The translations under genes were made by a program, and so were the position numbers. 53,134 nt of DNA, from positions 1 to 53,134 of the forward strand of contig JAISTT010000006.1 of the NCBI GenBank assembly GCA_031272445.1, written 5' to 3'. Below, one piece after another: positions 18,327-27,962 of the stretch (its first letter is position 1; each line of letters opens with the position of its first letter). Below the pieces are notes generated by a model. The model was not told the DNA's origin. It saw nothing but the letters and a program-made list of their open reading frames with translations, and did not search any database. This stretch comes from Candidatus Endomicrobiellum mastotermitis. Its GTDB lineage: Bacteria; Elusimicrobiota; Endomicrobiia; Endomicrobiales; Endomicrobiaceae.

Positions 18327-18356
18327 TTGACATAGTTTGTTTTAATTTTGTATAAT
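18327..18356 (+). promoter_or_regulatory. Consensus sigma-70 promoter P2 of groESL
   Basis: TTGACA (18327-18332), an 18-base spacer and TATAAT (18351-18356). Transcription would begin about 70 bases before the groES ATG. Confidence 0.85.
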
Positions 18357-18382
18357 AAGCGGTCGTAGTGTGACAGTGCTAA
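18356..18382 (+). promoter_or_regulatory. Degenerate CIRCE-like operator O2 (HrcA type)
   Basis: TAAGCGGTC-N9-CAGTGCTAA, with the same halves as O1, again overlapping the 3' edge of the -10 box. HrcA itself is not encoded in the window. Confidence 0.6.
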
Positions 18383-18431
18383 AAATAGGAAAGATACAGA
18401 AAATAATATAAAATGTAAGGAGGAAGTAAAG

Positions 18432-18716
18432 ATGATCAGGCCATTAGGTGAGAGAGTTTTGGTTAAGCCTACAGAAGTTAAAGAAGTAAAGAAAGGTGGG
18501 ATTATCATTCCTGACACTGCGAAAGAAAAGCCTCAGGAGGGGGAGGTTATAGCAGTTGGTACAGGTAGGACAACAGATGATGGTAAAGTTGTAGCTTTAA
18601 ATGTAAAAGTGGGTAATAAAGTGCTTTTTGGAAAGTATTCTGGGACTGAGGTTAAAATTGATGGCATGGAATATCTTATAATGTCTCAGGACGATATTTT
18701 AGGAATAATTGAATAA
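18432..18716 (+). CDS. groES: Co-chaperonin GroES
   Basis: GroES forms the heptameric lid of the GroEL folding chamber in the cytoplasm. The 94-residue product has the usual length, with [14 protein letters not shown] at the N-terminus, [19 protein letters not shown] containing the mobile loop that contacts GroEL, and [24 protein letters not shown] lies about seven bases upstream of the ATG. It is separated from groEL by 33 bases and driven by the two upstream promoters. Confidence 0.98.
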   Translation: MIRPLGERVLVKPTEVKEVKKGGIIIPDTAKEKPQEGEVIAVGTGRTTDDGKVVALNVKVGNKVLFGKYSGTEVKIDGMEYLIMSQDDILGIIE

Positions 18717-18749
18717 ATTAAATAATTATTAAGTTAAGGAGAGAATAAT

Positions 18750-20378
18750 ATGGCAAAGCAGTTGATTTATAATGACGAAGCTCGCAAAGCTATGAAAAGC
18801 GGAGTTGACAAACTTGTGAATGCAGTAAAAGTCACATTAGGACCGAAAGGTAGGTATGTAGTTTTGGATAAAAAATTTGGCTCACCTACTGTTACAAATG
18901 ATGGGGTTACAATCGCAAAAGAAATTGATATCGAAGATCCTTTTGAGAATATGGGTGCTCAACTTGTTAAGGAAGTTGCTTCTAAGACTAACGATATAGC
19001 AGGAGATGGAACGACAACTGCTGCAGTTTTAGCACAGTCCTTAATAAATGAGGGGCTTAAGAATATTACTGCGGGTGCGAATGCAAATCATATAAAGAAA
19101 GGTATTGAAAAGGCTGTTCGTACAGTTATTGATGAGGTTAAAAAAATTGCGAAGCAAGTAAAAAACAAAGAGGAAATAGCTCAAATTGCGTCTATTTCTG
19201 CAAGTGATAAAGAAATAGGAAATTTAATTGCTGATGCAATGGAAAAGGTAGGAAAAGACGGTGTTATAACTGTTGAAGAAGGAAAATCTTCAGAAACTAC
19301 TCTTGATGTTGTAGAAGGAATGCAATTCGATAGAGGGTATAGTTCACCTTATTTTGTGACTGATACTGAAAGAATGCAAGGTGTTTTAGAAGATCCTTAT
19401 ATAATAATTACAGATAAGAAGATAAGTTCAATGCAAGAAGTACTTCCTTTGCTTGAAAAAATCGTTCAAACTGGAAAACCTTTTATAATTATAGCAGAAG
19501 ATATAGAGGGAGAAGCTCTTGCAACTTTGGTTCTTAACAAGATTAGAGGTACTCTTAAAGTTATAGCTGTGAAGGCTCCTGGGTTTGGAGATAGAAGAAA
19601 AGAAATGCTTCAAGATATAGCAATTCTTACAGGTGGAACGGTTATTACTGAAGAAACTGGTTTAAAGTTTGACAAGGCTACAATAGATCTACTTGGGCAA
19701 GCAAAAAGAGTTGTTGTTGATAAAGAAAATACAACTATAGTTTCTGGACTTGGTGATAAAAAAGAAATTGAGTCCAGGATAGTGCAAATTCGTAAACAGA
19801 TTGAAGATACTAAATCAGAGTATGACAAAGAGAAACTTCAAGAAAGGCTTGCAAAGTTGGTTGGAGGTGTTGCAGTTATTAATGTTGGTGCAGCAACTGA
19901 AGCAGAAATGAAGACAAAGAAGTTTAAAGTTGAGGATGCTTTAAATGCGACAAGAGCAGGAGTTGAAGAGGGTATAGTTGCTGGAGGAGGAGTAGCTCTC
20001 CTTAAAGCTCAAGCTGTTTTAGAAAAGGTTAAAGCTGTAGATTCTGATGAAAAAACAGGTATTGAAATTGTTTTTAAAGCGCTAGAGAGTCCTATTAGGA
20101 TGATAATTGAGAATGCTGGCCTCGAGGCCTCTGTTATAGTTGATAAGATTAAGAATTCAGAGGATTCTACTTTTGGCTATAATGCGGATGTTAATGAGTA
20201 TGTTGATATGATAAAAGCTGGTATTGTTGATCCTGCGAAAGTAACAAGAACAGCTTTAGAGAATGCTGCTTCAATAGCCGGACTTATTCTTACAACTGAA
20301 ACTTTAGTAACGGATATTCCAGATAAATCTCCAAAGTTACCTATGGGTGGTGGAATGCCTCCAATGCCTGAGTATTAG
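18750..20378 (+). CDS. groEL: Chaperonin GroEL
   Basis: GroEL is the 60-kDa ATP-dependent folding chamber. The product has 542 residues, full length. Seen are [20 protein letters not shown] and DGVTIAKEI near the N-terminus, the ATP site [14 protein letters not shown], the apical domain, and [13 protein letters not shown] near 413. The end [12 protein letters not shown] keeps only a short remnant of the GGM-rich tail. AAGGAGAG precedes the ATG. It is followed by a strong hairpin terminator. High expression is expected from its promoters. No catalytic residue appears lost. Confidence 0.98.
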   Translation: MAKQLIYNDEARKAMKSGVDKLVNAVKVTLGPKGRYVVLDKKFGSPTVTNDGVTIAKEIDIEDPFENMGAQLVKEVASKTNDIAGDGTTTAAVLAQSLINEGLKNITAGANANHIKKGIEKAVRTVIDEVKKIAKQVKNKEEIAQIASISASDKEIGNLIADAMEKVGKDGVITVEEGKSSETTLDVVEGMQFDRGYSSPYFVTDTERMQGVLEDPYIIITDKKISSMQEVLPLLEKIVQTGKPFIIIAEDIEGEALATLVLNKIRGTLKVIAVKAPGFGDRRKEMLQDIAILTGGTVITEETGLKFDKATIDLLGQAKRVVVDKENTTIVSGLGDKKEIESRIVQIRKQIEDTKSEYDKEKLQERLAKLVGGVAVINVGAATEAEMKTKKFKVEDALNATRAGVEEGIVAGGGVALLKAQAVLEKVKAVDSDEKTGIEIVFKALESPIRMIIENAGLEASVIVDKIKNSEDSTFGYNADVNEYVDMIKAGIVDPAKVTRTALENAASIAGLILTTETLVTDIPDKSPKLPMGGGMPPMPEY

Positions 20379-20425
20379 TCAAGGATCATGGATTTAAAGA
20401 TACGGGTAAAAAAGTGAGTTGAGTA

Positions 20426-20467
20426 AAAAAATGAAACTCCCAAGGGAAACTTGGGAGTTTCATTTTT
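20426..20467. terminator. Bidirectional intrinsic terminator between groEL and xerC/D
   Basis: AAAAATGAAACTCCCAAG and CTTGGGAGTTTCATTTTT form a long perfect stem (about 18 bp including the A/T flanks) closed by GGAAA. The T-run on one side and A-run on the other allow termination from groEL and from the minus-strand xerC/D-topA unit. Confidence 0.93.
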
Positions 20468-20512
20468 ATTTGTCATTTCAATTATGTATAGGCATATTTT
20501 TATGGTTTGATG

Positions 20513-21424
20513 TTATTTTGCTCTTGGATGTGTTTTATTATAAATTTTTTTTAAGCTTTCTATTGTAACATGTGTATAAATTTGGGTTGTAGAAAGATTT
20601 TTGTGTCCTAATATTTCCTGAACGCTTCTTATATCGCAACCATTATCAAGAATATGTGTCGCGAATGTATGCCTTAAAGTATGAGGACTAACTTTCTTTT
20701 TAATGCCAGCTTTAATGGATAATTTATGTATAACTCTTCTTGCAGTTCTCTGGTTAAGTCTTTTTGCATTATTGTTTAAAAATACAGGAGTTTCTATATT
20801 ACAGGGTAATCTGAGGTTGCGCCGTTCATTTATATAATTTCTAATTGCATCAAGACATGTATTTCCTACCGGTACAACCCTTTCTTTTTTCCCTTTACCT
20901 ATTACAGTTATAGTGTTTGATATAAAATCTATATTTTTTATGTTTAAGCTTGTCAATTCCTCAACTCTTAAACCACAGGAATAAAGAAGTTCAATTATTG
21001 CTCTATCTCGTAGCGTTATATTTTGTAAGTTTAAGAGTTTTTGTATTTCATATCTAGTTAAAAATAATGGTACTTTTTTGTCTTTTTTCGGGCATTTCAT
21101 TCCTTCTATAGGATTTTTTTTGACAATATTGTTAATTATTAAAAATCTATAAAAAGAACGAAGTGTGGTAAACTTTCTTGTAATAGTCGCTCTACTTAGT
21201 TTTTTGTTGTTTAGTACTTTTAAAAATTCTCTTATATTATGCTTGTCAGTATGCAAAAAAGTTGACTGTTTTTTTCTTAAAAAAAGATCAAAATCTAGAA
21301 TGTCTCTTGCATAAGCTCTTAGAGTATGTGAAGAAAAGTTTCGCTCAGCAACAAGATATTTTTCAAAAGAATATTTTATATTTTCTACTTCTTGGATTTT
21401 AGAAATTTTGTTGTTTTTATCCAT
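20513..21424 (-). CDS. xerC: Tyrosine site-specific recombinase XerC/XerD
   Basis: Xer recombinases resolve chromosome dimers at dif. The 303-residue product has the SAM-like N-terminal core-binding domain (YLVAERNFSSHTLRAYARD near 23-41) and a full catalytic set: Arg153 in SCGLRVEEL, lysine in IGKGKKERVVP, His248/Arg251 in HTLRHTFATH, His274 in LGHKNLSTTQ, and nucleophile Tyr283 in IYTHV. Its start overlaps the end of topA by about 40 bases on the same strand. The topA-xerC order is common in bacteria, which favours xerC over xerD, but the two cannot be separated with certainty. Confidence 0.9.
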   Translation of the reverse strand: MDKNNKISKIQEVENIKYSFEKYLVAERNFSSHTLRAYARDILDFDLFLRKKQSTFLHTDKHNIREFLKVLNNKKLSRATITRKFTTLRSFYRFLIINNIVKKNPIEGMKCPKKDKKVPLFLTRYEIQKLLNLQNITLRDRAIIELLYSCGLRVEELTSLNIKNIDFISNTITVIGKGKKERVVPVGNTCLDAIRNYINERRNLRLPCNIETPVFLNNNAKRLNQRTARRVIHKLSIKAGIKKKVSPHTLRHTFATHILDNGCDIRSVQEILGHKNLSTTQIYTHVTIESLKKIYNKTHPRAK

Positions 21425-23568
21425 TTTAAATTTCTACATTTTGGAAATGATGAACATGTTAAGAATGCTCTTTTTTTTCCTATTCTCCTAATCATTTTTG
21501 AGCCACATTTGTCACACTTTATATCCGTATATTCTGGTGTAGGTTTAGGTACTTTATTACCGTTTTTATCAATGTTATACATAGTTTTACATTTTGGGTG
21601 GTTTTTACATGAAAGATATTGCTTACCTTGAAATCCAGTTTTTTTTATTAATTGACTTCCGCATTTTTCACACTTCATATTTGTTTCCTGGTAATTCTGG
21701 ATAACTTTTCCATTATTATCTATAGATAGTGCTGTTTTACATTTAGGATATTTAGAGCATCCTAGGAATTGTCCTCTTGGGGAATCTTTTATAACCATGG
21801 AGCTTCCACATTTAGGACATTTTTCTGAAGTGTGTTCTTGCTGAATTTTTTGTCTTTGTAAGTTTTTCTCTGCCTTATTTAAATTTTTGGCAAATGGCTC
21901 ATAAAAATCTTTTAATACTTTTTGCCATATAACTTTATTTTCTGCAATTTTATCCAGTCTTTCTTCCACGTCTGCTGTAAATTTAATATTGATTATATTT
22001 CCGAAATGAAGTTTTAAAACGTTGTTTACGACAACACCGAGGTTTGTTGGGATGAACTTTTTACCATCAATTCGCACATATAATCTATTGGAAATAGTCT
22101 TAATTATTGGAGCATATGTTGATGGTCTTCCTATACCATGTTCTTCAAGTGCTTTAATTAAACTGGCCTCGTTGTAATGTGGTGGAGGTTCTGTAAAATG
22201 TTGTTGAGAATTCAGCTGCAAAAAATCTAAGTCTTCATCACTTTTTAAATATGGAATTTCTGTTTCACTTCCGTGTTCTTCTGGTATATTATAAACTTTT
22301 AAAAACCCGTCAAAAGATAATGTGCTTCCAGATGCTTTAAATAAATAGTCTTTTGCTAAAATTTCAGCAGTTGTTATGTTATAAATTGCATCCGCCATCT
22401 GGCTTGCAATAAACCTTTTCCATATCAATTCATAAAGTCTGAATTCATCAGTAGCTGATAAATGATGTTTTATTTCTAATGGTGTTTTGTTTGGTAAAGT
22501 AGGTCTTATTGCTTCGTGCGCTCCTTGTGCTCCTTTAATTTTTGTTTTATAAATTCTTGGAGTTTTTGGTAGAAAATGACTCCCATAGGAAGTCTCTATA
22601 AATTTTAGTGTTTCGTTTTGAACACTCTTTGCAATATTTAGAGAATCTGTTCTCATATAAGTTATAAGACCAGTTTCTACATTGTTGCCAATATTGGTAC
22701 CTTCGTATAATTTTTGTGCTATAGACATTGTCTTTGCAACTGAAAAGCCAAGTTTTCTATAAGCGTCTTGTTGCATTGTTGAGGTTGTATAAGGTGCATA
22801 AGGAGAACGTTTCCTTCGGATTGTATTAATTGACTTTACAGTATATTTAGCACCTTCAAGCTCTTTTAATATTGCATCTACCTCATCTTTATTTTTTATT
22901 GAAAGTTTGTCATATTTAGTACCATTTTTTGAGAAAAGCTGAGCTCTAAAAGATACAGTATTTTTTTCATGTTTTGATAATTTTGCTTCAATACACCAGT
23001 ACTCTACTGGTGCAAAGTTTTCAATTTCTTTTTCTCTATTACATATGAGCATTACAGCTACAGACTGTACTCTACCTGCAGAAAGTCCAAATTTTACTTT
23101 TTTCCATAAAAGAGGCGAAAGTTTATAACCTACAAGTCTATCTAAAATTCTGCGTGCTTGTTGACTGTTTATAAGTTTCATATCCAATTTTCTTGGCTTT
23201 TTCACCGCATTGAGAATTGATTCTGTTGTTATCTCATTAAATGTTATTCTTAAAATTTTATCATCATGGAGTTTTAGTGCTTCTTTTAAATGCCAGGCGA
23301 TTGCTTCTCCCTCGCGATCAAAATCTGTGGCAAGATAGACTTTATCTGATTTTTCAGCTTGTTTTTTTAAATCCGTTATAAGCTTTTTAGCTTTTGATAT
23401 GTTTATGTATGTCGGTTTGAAATTATTTTCAATGTCAATACCTAACTTGTTTTTCGGCAGATCTCTTATATGTCCGTAAGAACTCTTTACAATAAAATTA
23501 TTACCTAAAATTTTTGATATTGTTTTTTCTTTTGAAGGCGATTCTACTATAACCAAATATTTTGACAT
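21385..23568 (-). CDS. topA: DNA topoisomerase I
   Basis: TopA relaxes negative supercoils. The product of about 727 residues starts MSKYLVIVESPSKEKTISKI. This start has AAGGGA about seven bases upstream, while the frame's open extension to 23604 has none. The Toprim metal site is in TDFDREGEAIAWH (about 82-94), the active-site tyrosine in GLITYMRTDS (near residue 304), and the C-terminus carries three four-cysteine zinc ribbons (CPKCGS...CSKYPKC, CEKCGS...CKNHPKC, CDKCGS...CSSFPKC). The 3' end overlaps xerC/D by about 40 bases, so both are likely made from one message. Confidence 0.97.
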   Translation of the reverse strand: MSKYLVIVESPSKEKTISKILGNNFIVKSSYGHIRDLPKNKLGIDIENNFKPTYINISKAKKLITDLKKQAEKSDKVYLATDFDREGEAIAWHLKEALKLHDDKILRITFNEITTESILNAVKKPRKLDMKLINSQQARRILDRLVGYKLSPLLWKKVKFGLSAGRVQSVAVMLICNREKEIENFAPVEYWCIEAKLSKHEKNTVSFRAQLFSKNGTKYDKLSIKNKDEVDAILKELEGAKYTVKSINTIRRKRSPYAPYTTSTMQQDAYRKLGFSVAKTMSIAQKLYEGTNIGNNVETGLITYMRTDSLNIAKSVQNETLKFIETSYGSHFLPKTPRIYKTKIKGAQGAHEAIRPTLPNKTPLEIKHHLSATDEFRLYELIWKRFIASQMADAIYNITTAEILAKDYLFKASGSTLSFDGFLKVYNIPEEHGSETEIPYLKSDEDLDFLQLNSQQHFTEPPPHYNEASLIKALEEHGIGRPSTYAPIIKTISNRLYVRIDGKKFIPTNLGVVVNNVLKLHFGNIINIKFTADVEERLDKIAENKVIWQKVLKDFYEPFAKNLNKAEKNLQRQKIQQEHTSEKCPKCGSSMVIKDSPRGQFLGCSKYPKCKTALSIDNNGKVIQNYQETNMKCEKCGSQLIKKTGFQGKQYLSCKNHPKCKTMYNIDKNGNKVPKPTPEYTDIKCDKCGSKMIRRIGKKRAFLTCSSFPKCRNLKWIKTTKFLKSKK

Positions 23569-23650
23569 TGCATTATCCCTTTGACTTTCATATACATTGT
23601 ACATTGTCCTAGAATCTCATTTTAATAATTTTACTTGTTTTAAGTTTTTT

Positions 23651-23764
23651 TTAAAAAAAGTTGACGCTATCTCTGGAATACTTGCCATTGAGCTCTATAG
23701 GTAATCCCCTTTTATCGACATTGAGTACTTTCGATTTTAAGTCTTTGAAAAGTAGTTCATTCAT
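23651..23764 (-). CDS. Possible 37-residue reading frame upstream of topA
   Basis: It reads MNELLFKDLKSKVLNVDKRG and ends ...GKYSRDSVNFF. The ATG overlaps the stop of the preceding frame (23761-23931) in an ATGA, the signature of coupled translation. The composition looks like real protein, but it is too short to place and may be a fragment of a decayed gene. No Shine-Dalgarno sequence of its own. Confidence 0.3.
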   Translation of the reverse strand: MNELLFKDLKSKVLNVDKRGLPIELNGKYSRDSVNFF

Positions 23765-23931
23765 TTTTTACTTTTAGCGTTTATCTTTCTAAACCAAGAA
23801 ACGTAATCTGCTATATCGCTAGGAGTTAGAGCATGAAAGGCAACATTTTGTATGATTTTGTTTGCTCCTTTTGAGACGTACTCGAATATATATTTCCAGA
23901 TTATTGTAAACAATTTATTAAAAATTTTCAA
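23761..23931 (-). CDS. Possible 56-residue reading frame upstream of topA
   Basis: Starting from a TTG it contains LFTIIWKYIFEYVSKGANKI and HALTPSDIADYVSWFRKINA, followed by SKK and a stop. Mixed hydrophobic and amphipathic content resembles the tail of a longer protein rather than a complete gene. It may be the 3' relic of a gene that once preceded topA. It overlaps the next small frame by four bases. Confidence 0.3.
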   Translation of the reverse strand: MKIFNKLFTIIWKYIFEYVSKGANKIIQNVAFHALTPSDIADYVSWFRKINAKSKK

Positions 23932-24213
23932 AATTCATTGTAACAGTAAAATGTGTCTGTAATTGATTTTTAAACTTAAAAGTTATATCATAAACAGAGG
24001 TGTATGTTGTGTGTATTTAAAAGTGTTGAAATTTTTTAGGAGTTAGGAATGATCACGATTTTTGTATTATTGCATAAGGGATGTTAGAAGTATGACTTTT
24101 GATTTTATTATATTTTATAATGTAAATAGTAATAAAAAGTAGTTTATAAGAGAATAGCGCATAAGCTATTATTTTCTGTTTTTGATGTTTTTACAGTTAG
24201 TGCAAATTTGTGT

Positions 24214-24924
24214 ATGATAAAGGAATTTGAAAAAAGGAGTGTTCTATATATTGTTCCAACTCCAATAGGAAATCTTGAAGATATAACTTTAAGAGCTTTG
24301 CGAGTACTCAAAGAATGCGATTTGGTTGCTTGTGAGGATACAAGAAAAAGTTTGAAGCTTTTATCTCATTTTGGAATTTCAAAACCCTTAATTAGTTTTC
24401 ATTCTTACAATGAGCGTTATAAAGTTGAATATGTAGTCAATAAATTGTTGAATGGAAATAATGTTGCTCTTGTCTCAGATGCTGGTATGCCTTGTATTTC
24501 TGATCCTGGATATACTTTAATTAAATTAGTAATAAAAAAATATAGAAAAGATGTAAAAGTTGAGGTTTTGCCAGGGGCAAGTGCAGTAGTAACTGCACTT
24601 GTAGGGTCAGGTCTTCCTATTGATGGTTTTATATTTTGTGGGTTTTTAAAGAGGAAGTCTACTAAAATCAGAAAAGAGCTTTCTGAGCTTTTAAATTTAA
24701 AAAAAACTATTATTTTTTATGAATCTCCGCATAGAATAATTAAAACTGTGACTGTATGTAAAGATGTGTTTGGTAAAAATGCAGAAATTTGTCTTGCAAG
24801 AGAGATAACAAAAAAATTTGAGGAATTTATGAGAGGATCAATTGAAGAAATTTTGGAGAATATTAAAAATAAAAATAGTTTACTTGGTGAATTTGTGGTT
24901 TTAATATATCCTGAAGTAAAATGA
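24214..24924 (+). CDS. rsmI: 16S rRNA (cytidine1402-2'-O)-methyltransferase RsmI
   Basis: RsmI methylates the ribose of C1402 in the decoding centre, using S-adenosylmethionine. The product has about 236 residues. It shows the tetrapyrrole-methylase fold signatures in order: IVPTPIGNLEDITLRALRVL, CEDTRKSLKLLSHFGI, LVSDAGMPCISDPGYTLI, and VLPGASAVVTALVGSGLP, then FYESPHRI. ATG at 24214 is chosen over an in-frame TTG two codons earlier; no good ribosome binding site precedes either. It is separated by about 90 bases from argC on the same strand. Confidence 0.93.
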   Translation: MIKEFEKRSVLYIVPTPIGNLEDITLRALRVLKECDLVACEDTRKSLKLLSHFGISKPLISFHSYNERYKVEYVVNKLLNGNNVALVSDAGMPCISDPGYTLIKLVIKKYRKDVKVEVLPGASAVVTALVGSGLPIDGFIFCGFLKRKSTKIRKELSELLNLKKTIIFYESPHRIIKTVTVCKDVFGKNAEICLAREITKKFEEFMRGSIEEILENIKNKNSLLGEFVVLIYPEVK

Positions 24925-25013
24925 AATTTTCATTACTTTTACTAACGTAATAGGTAGTAATATTCAACTTTAGTTGTGTTTGTGAGAGTTAAAATTGGAG
25001 AGGTAAAAGGGAA

Positions 25014-26039
25014 ATGATAAGAGCTGGAGTTGTAGGCATAACAGGATATACCGGAGAAGAACTTTTAAAAATTCTTTTAAGGCATCCAAATATTAAAATA
25101 ACAGGTCTTTATGGTAGAAGTTTTTCAAAAGAGAGACGTCTTGGGGATGTTTATTCGCATTTTAGTCACTTGGATATTAATGTAAGAGCTTTAAATATAG
25201 AGCAAATTGGAAATCAATGCGATGTGGTGTTTCTAGCTTTACCGCATGCTGTCGCTTTTGAAGTTGTTCCTCGTTTATTTAAAACTGGTGTCAAAATTAT
25301 AGATTTATCTGCTGATTTTAGGTTACAAAACTCAATGGTTTACGAGAAATGGTATAATGTAAAACACACTGCAAAAGAATACATTAATAGAGCGGTTTAC
25401 GGATTGACTGAACTAAACACGGATAAGATAAGGCAAGCTTTTCTTATTGCAAATCCTGGTTGTTATCCTACAACAGTTATCTTGGGGTGTGCGCCTGCTA
25501 TAAAAAATTATTTTGTGGATTTAGAGCAACATATAGTTATAGATTCAAAAAGTGGTGTTTCTGGATCTGGTAGGAAAGGTACACAGGAATATTTTAAAAA
25601 TGAGCATCCAAACTTCAAAGCATATAAAATTGCTGGTACACACAGACATATCCCTGAAATAGAGCAGGAATTGTCAAGTTTATCTGGTGAAGATATAACA
25701 ATAAGCTTTACTCCTCATATTATTCCAATTGAAAGAGGAATGCTTTCAACTATTTACTTAGACATGAAAAAGCAAATTCCTCTATCTTTAGTGCTTGATA
25801 AGTATAGAGAGTTTTACAGAGGCAGAAAGTTTGTAAAAGTTCTTGATGAAGATGTGATGCCGACAATAAAAGATGTCTTAAATACTAATTACTGTGAGAT
25901 AAGTATAAAAATTGATAAGAGAACAGATAAGCTTATTATAATTTCAGCTATAGATAACTTGTTGAAGGGTGCGTCTGGACAAGCGGTACAGAATATGAAT
26001 ATTATGTTTGATTTACCAGAGACTATGGGTTTAATGTAG
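25014..26039 (+). CDS. argC: N-acetyl-gamma-glutamyl-phosphate reductase
   Basis: ArgC is the NADPH-dependent third step of arginine synthesis. The 341-residue product begins [20 protein letters not shown], the nucleotide-binding turn. The catalytic cysteine is in [10 protein letters not shown] (Cys150), and the [11 protein letters not shown] loop and [11 protein letters not shown] lie downstream. The ATG is preceded by GGAGAGG. The gene ends nine bases before argJ, so argC and argJ form a two-gene unit. The kinase and aminotransferase for the same path (argB, argD) lie 23 kb away. Confidence 0.97.
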   Translation: MIRAGVVGITGYTGEELLKILLRHPNIKITGLYGRSFSKERRLGDVYSHFSHLDINVRALNIEQIGNQCDVVFLALPHAVAFEVVPRLFKTGVKIIDLSADFRLQNSMVYEKWYNVKHTAKEYINRAVYGLTELNTDKIRQAFLIANPGCYPTTVILGCAPAIKNYFVDLEQHIVIDSKSGVSGSGRKGTQEYFKNEHPNFKAYKIAGTHRHIPEIEQELSSLSGEDITISFTPHIIPIERGMLSTIYLDMKKQIPLSLVLDKYREFYRGRKFVKVLDEDVMPTIKDVLNTNYCEISIKIDKRTDKLIIISAIDNLLKGASGQAVQNMNIMFDLPETMGLM

Positions 26040-26047
26040 GAGGAGGA

Positions 26048-27262
26048 ATGCTTCCTAATGGTTTTAGAGTTGGTGGAATATGTAGCGGAATAGCGAAAAA
26101 AAATGAAAAAAAAGACTTGGCTCTTTTTGTTTCGGATTCACCTGCAAGTGCTGCAGGTATATTCACAAAAAATGTGGTGAAAGCGGCACCAGTTTTAATT
26201 GATATTGAGAGATTAAAAAAAGGAGATAAGTTTTTTGGAATTATAGCAAACTCAGGCTGTGCAAACGCTTGCACTGGTATTGAAGGTGAAGAAGATGCCA
26301 GAAATATGTGTTTAATAGTTGAAAAGTCTTTTAATTTTGATAGAGGATCTGTTTTATGTGCTTCTACGGGAGTTATAGGTCAGCATTTAAATATTTCCAG
26401 GGGAAAGCTTGAAAGAAGTATCGATTTATTGAAGAGTAGTATAGGTACAAGTGTAGAAAGTGAAAATGATGCTGTGCTTGCAATAATGACTACAGATACT
26501 TTTGTGAAAAAGACAGATAAAAGAATTAAATTTGAAAATGGAGAAGTTAAAATTTGGGGTTGTATAAAAGGTGCTGGTATGATTCACCCAAATATGTGTG
26601 GATTATCAACAAACTTACATGCTACGATGCTTTCATTTATTTTAACTGATGCTGAAATTGAAAGCGAAACTCTTCAGAAAGTATTGGAAAACTCTTCAGA
26701 AAAATCATTTAACTGTGTTTCTGTTGATGGTGATACCTCAACAAATGATACAGTAATAGTTTTAGCTAATGGGCAAAGTGGTACTGGAAAATTATCAAGA
26801 TCAGATTTAGAAAAATTTGAAAAAGTTTTTGATGAACTTGCTTTAGAACTCGCGCAGTCTGTTGCAAAAGATGGTGAAGGGGCTACAAAGTTTATTGAAA
26901 TTGAGGTTAGAAATACTAAAACTGGAATAGATGCAAGACTTATAGCTTCAACAATAGCAACTTCTCCACTTTTTAAAACAGCAATGTTTGGAGCTGATGC
27001 AAACTGGGGAAGGATTTTAGCAGCAGCAGGTAGATCTGGAGTAATGTTTAATTTGAGTAAGGTTGACATATATATAGGAGGTGTCCAAACTTTTAAAAAT
27101 GGTAAAGTGCTAGATTTTTCTGAAGCAGAAGCTAGAAAATCGTTATTAAAGAGAGAGGTTAAAATTGTTATAGATTTTAAAGCGGGTAAAGAAAATAGTA
27201 AGTATTATACTTGTGATTTTTCGTATGATTATGTTAAAATAAATGGCAGTTATAGAAGTTGA
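26048..27262 (+). CDS. argJ: Bifunctional glutamate N-acetyltransferase/ornithine acetyltransferase, with an insertion at the cleavage site
   Basis: ArgJ recycles the acetyl group from N-acetylornithine to glutamate; in bifunctional members it also uses acetyl-CoA. The precursor cleaves itself before a threonine into two chains. The 404-residue product has GFRVGGICSGIAKK, IIANSGCANACTG, CASTGVIG and GADANWGRILAAAGRSG. The cleavage region reads GMIHPNM, then CGLSTNLH, then ATMLSF. Most ArgJ proteins known to me go directly from PNM to ATML, so eight residues (184-191) appear inserted just before the Ala-Thr bond (Thr193). Strong AGGAGGAGGA precedes the ATG. Self-processing may still occur. Confidence 0.94.
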   Translation: MLPNGFRVGGICSGIAKKNEKKDLALFVSDSPASAAGIFTKNVVKAAPVLIDIERLKKGDKFFGIIANSGCANACTGIEGEEDARNMCLIVEKSFNFDRGSVLCASTGVIGQHLNISRGKLERSIDLLKSSIGTSVESENDAVLAIMTTDTFVKKTDKRIKFENGEVKIWGCIKGAGMIHPNMCGLSTNLHATMLSFILTDAEIESETLQKVLENSSEKSFNCVSVDGDTSTNDTVIVLANGQSGTGKLSRSDLEKFEKVFDELALELAQSVAKDGEGATKFIEIEVRNTKTGIDARLIASTIATSPLFKTAMFGADANWGRILAAAGRSGVMFNLSKVDIYIGGVQTFKNGKVLDFSEAEARKSLLKREVKIVIDFKAGKENSKYYTCDFSYDYVKINGSYRS

Positions 27263-27336
27263 AGTAAGATGTGTTATAAAGTGGTAAGTAGGTAATCTAA
27301 GATGCTTATTTTATATATTGTGTTATTTAAAATAGA

Positions 27337-27945
27337 ATGAGTTTAAAAGTTTTATCAATAGATAAAGATGTATATAAAAAAGTAAGTGAAGTAATAAAAA
27401 GTGGTGGTATAGCTATTGTTCCTACTGAAACAGTTTATGGTTTTGTCGTTGATGCTTTTAATTTTAAAGCACAGAAAACTTTGTATAAAATCAAAAATAG
27501 AAATGCTAAAAAGCCGCTTGTTATGATGGCGTATGATATTAAGAGAGTAAGAGTTTTTGTTGATATTTCTGATAAAGCTTCACGAATTGCTCAAAGATTT
27601 TGGCCAGGTCAACTTACGTTGATATTTCCTACAACTGAAATGGGACAGATTTTATCGGGTGGGAGAAAGGATTTAGGTGTAAGAATTCCAAATAATAAGT
27701 TTATGCTAAGACTGTTAAGAGAAATGAATGGTCCTGTTTTTACAACTTCTGTAAATGTGTCAAATGAAAAGAGTGCAAAAAATATAAGTGAAGTTTTAAA
27801 GTTTGGTAAGGTAGTTGATGTTATTGTCGATGGTGGACAATGTGAATTTTCTTTTGAGTCTACAGTTATAGATATGATTAGATTCCCATATGTTATTATT
27901 CGAAAGGGTTGTTTAAATACTGATAAGGTATTAGAATATTTATAA
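27337..27945 (+). CDS. tsaC: L-threonylcarbamoyladenylate synthase (Sua5/YrdC/YwlC family)
   Basis: TsaC makes the carbamoyl-AMP intermediate for the t6A modification of ANN-decoding tRNAs. The 202-residue product comprises just the YrdC domain: [18 protein letters not shown] at about 22-39, [16 protein letters not shown] with the lysine-rich ATP/threonine pocket, [12 protein letters not shown], and [18 protein letters not shown] in place of the commoner TSAN. No C-terminal Sua5 domain is present, so it is the short form. It lies 17 bases before glyA, suggesting co-transcription. Confidence 0.92.
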   Translation: MSLKVLSIDKDVYKKVSEVIKSGGIAIVPTETVYGFVVDAFNFKAQKTLYKIKNRNAKKPLVMMAYDIKRVRVFVDISDKASRIAQRFWPGQLTLIFPTTEMGQILSGGRKDLGVRIPNNKFMLRLLREMNGPVFTTSVNVSNEKSAKNISEVLKFGKVVDVIVDGGQCEFSFESTVIDMIRFPYVIIRKGCLNTDKVLEYL

Positions 27946-27962
27946 GTATATGGAGAAGAAAA

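Larger units (their letters stand above)
18327..18393 (+). repeat. Second copy of the duplicated groESL promoter/operator module
   Basis: This is the partner of 18173-18239. The two differences seen are one base in the spacer (G to T) and one in the operator's central N9 (A to G), so both hexamers and both operator halves are identical between copies. Confidence 0.9.
23569..24213. other. Divergent gap between topA and rsmI
   Basis: Of these 645 bases, about 280 next to topA hold the two short minus-strand frames described separately. The remaining part (23932-24213) is AT-rich, with no recognised RNA or repeat. Promoters for topA and rsmI must lie here, but no hexamer pair stands out. Confidence 0.4.
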
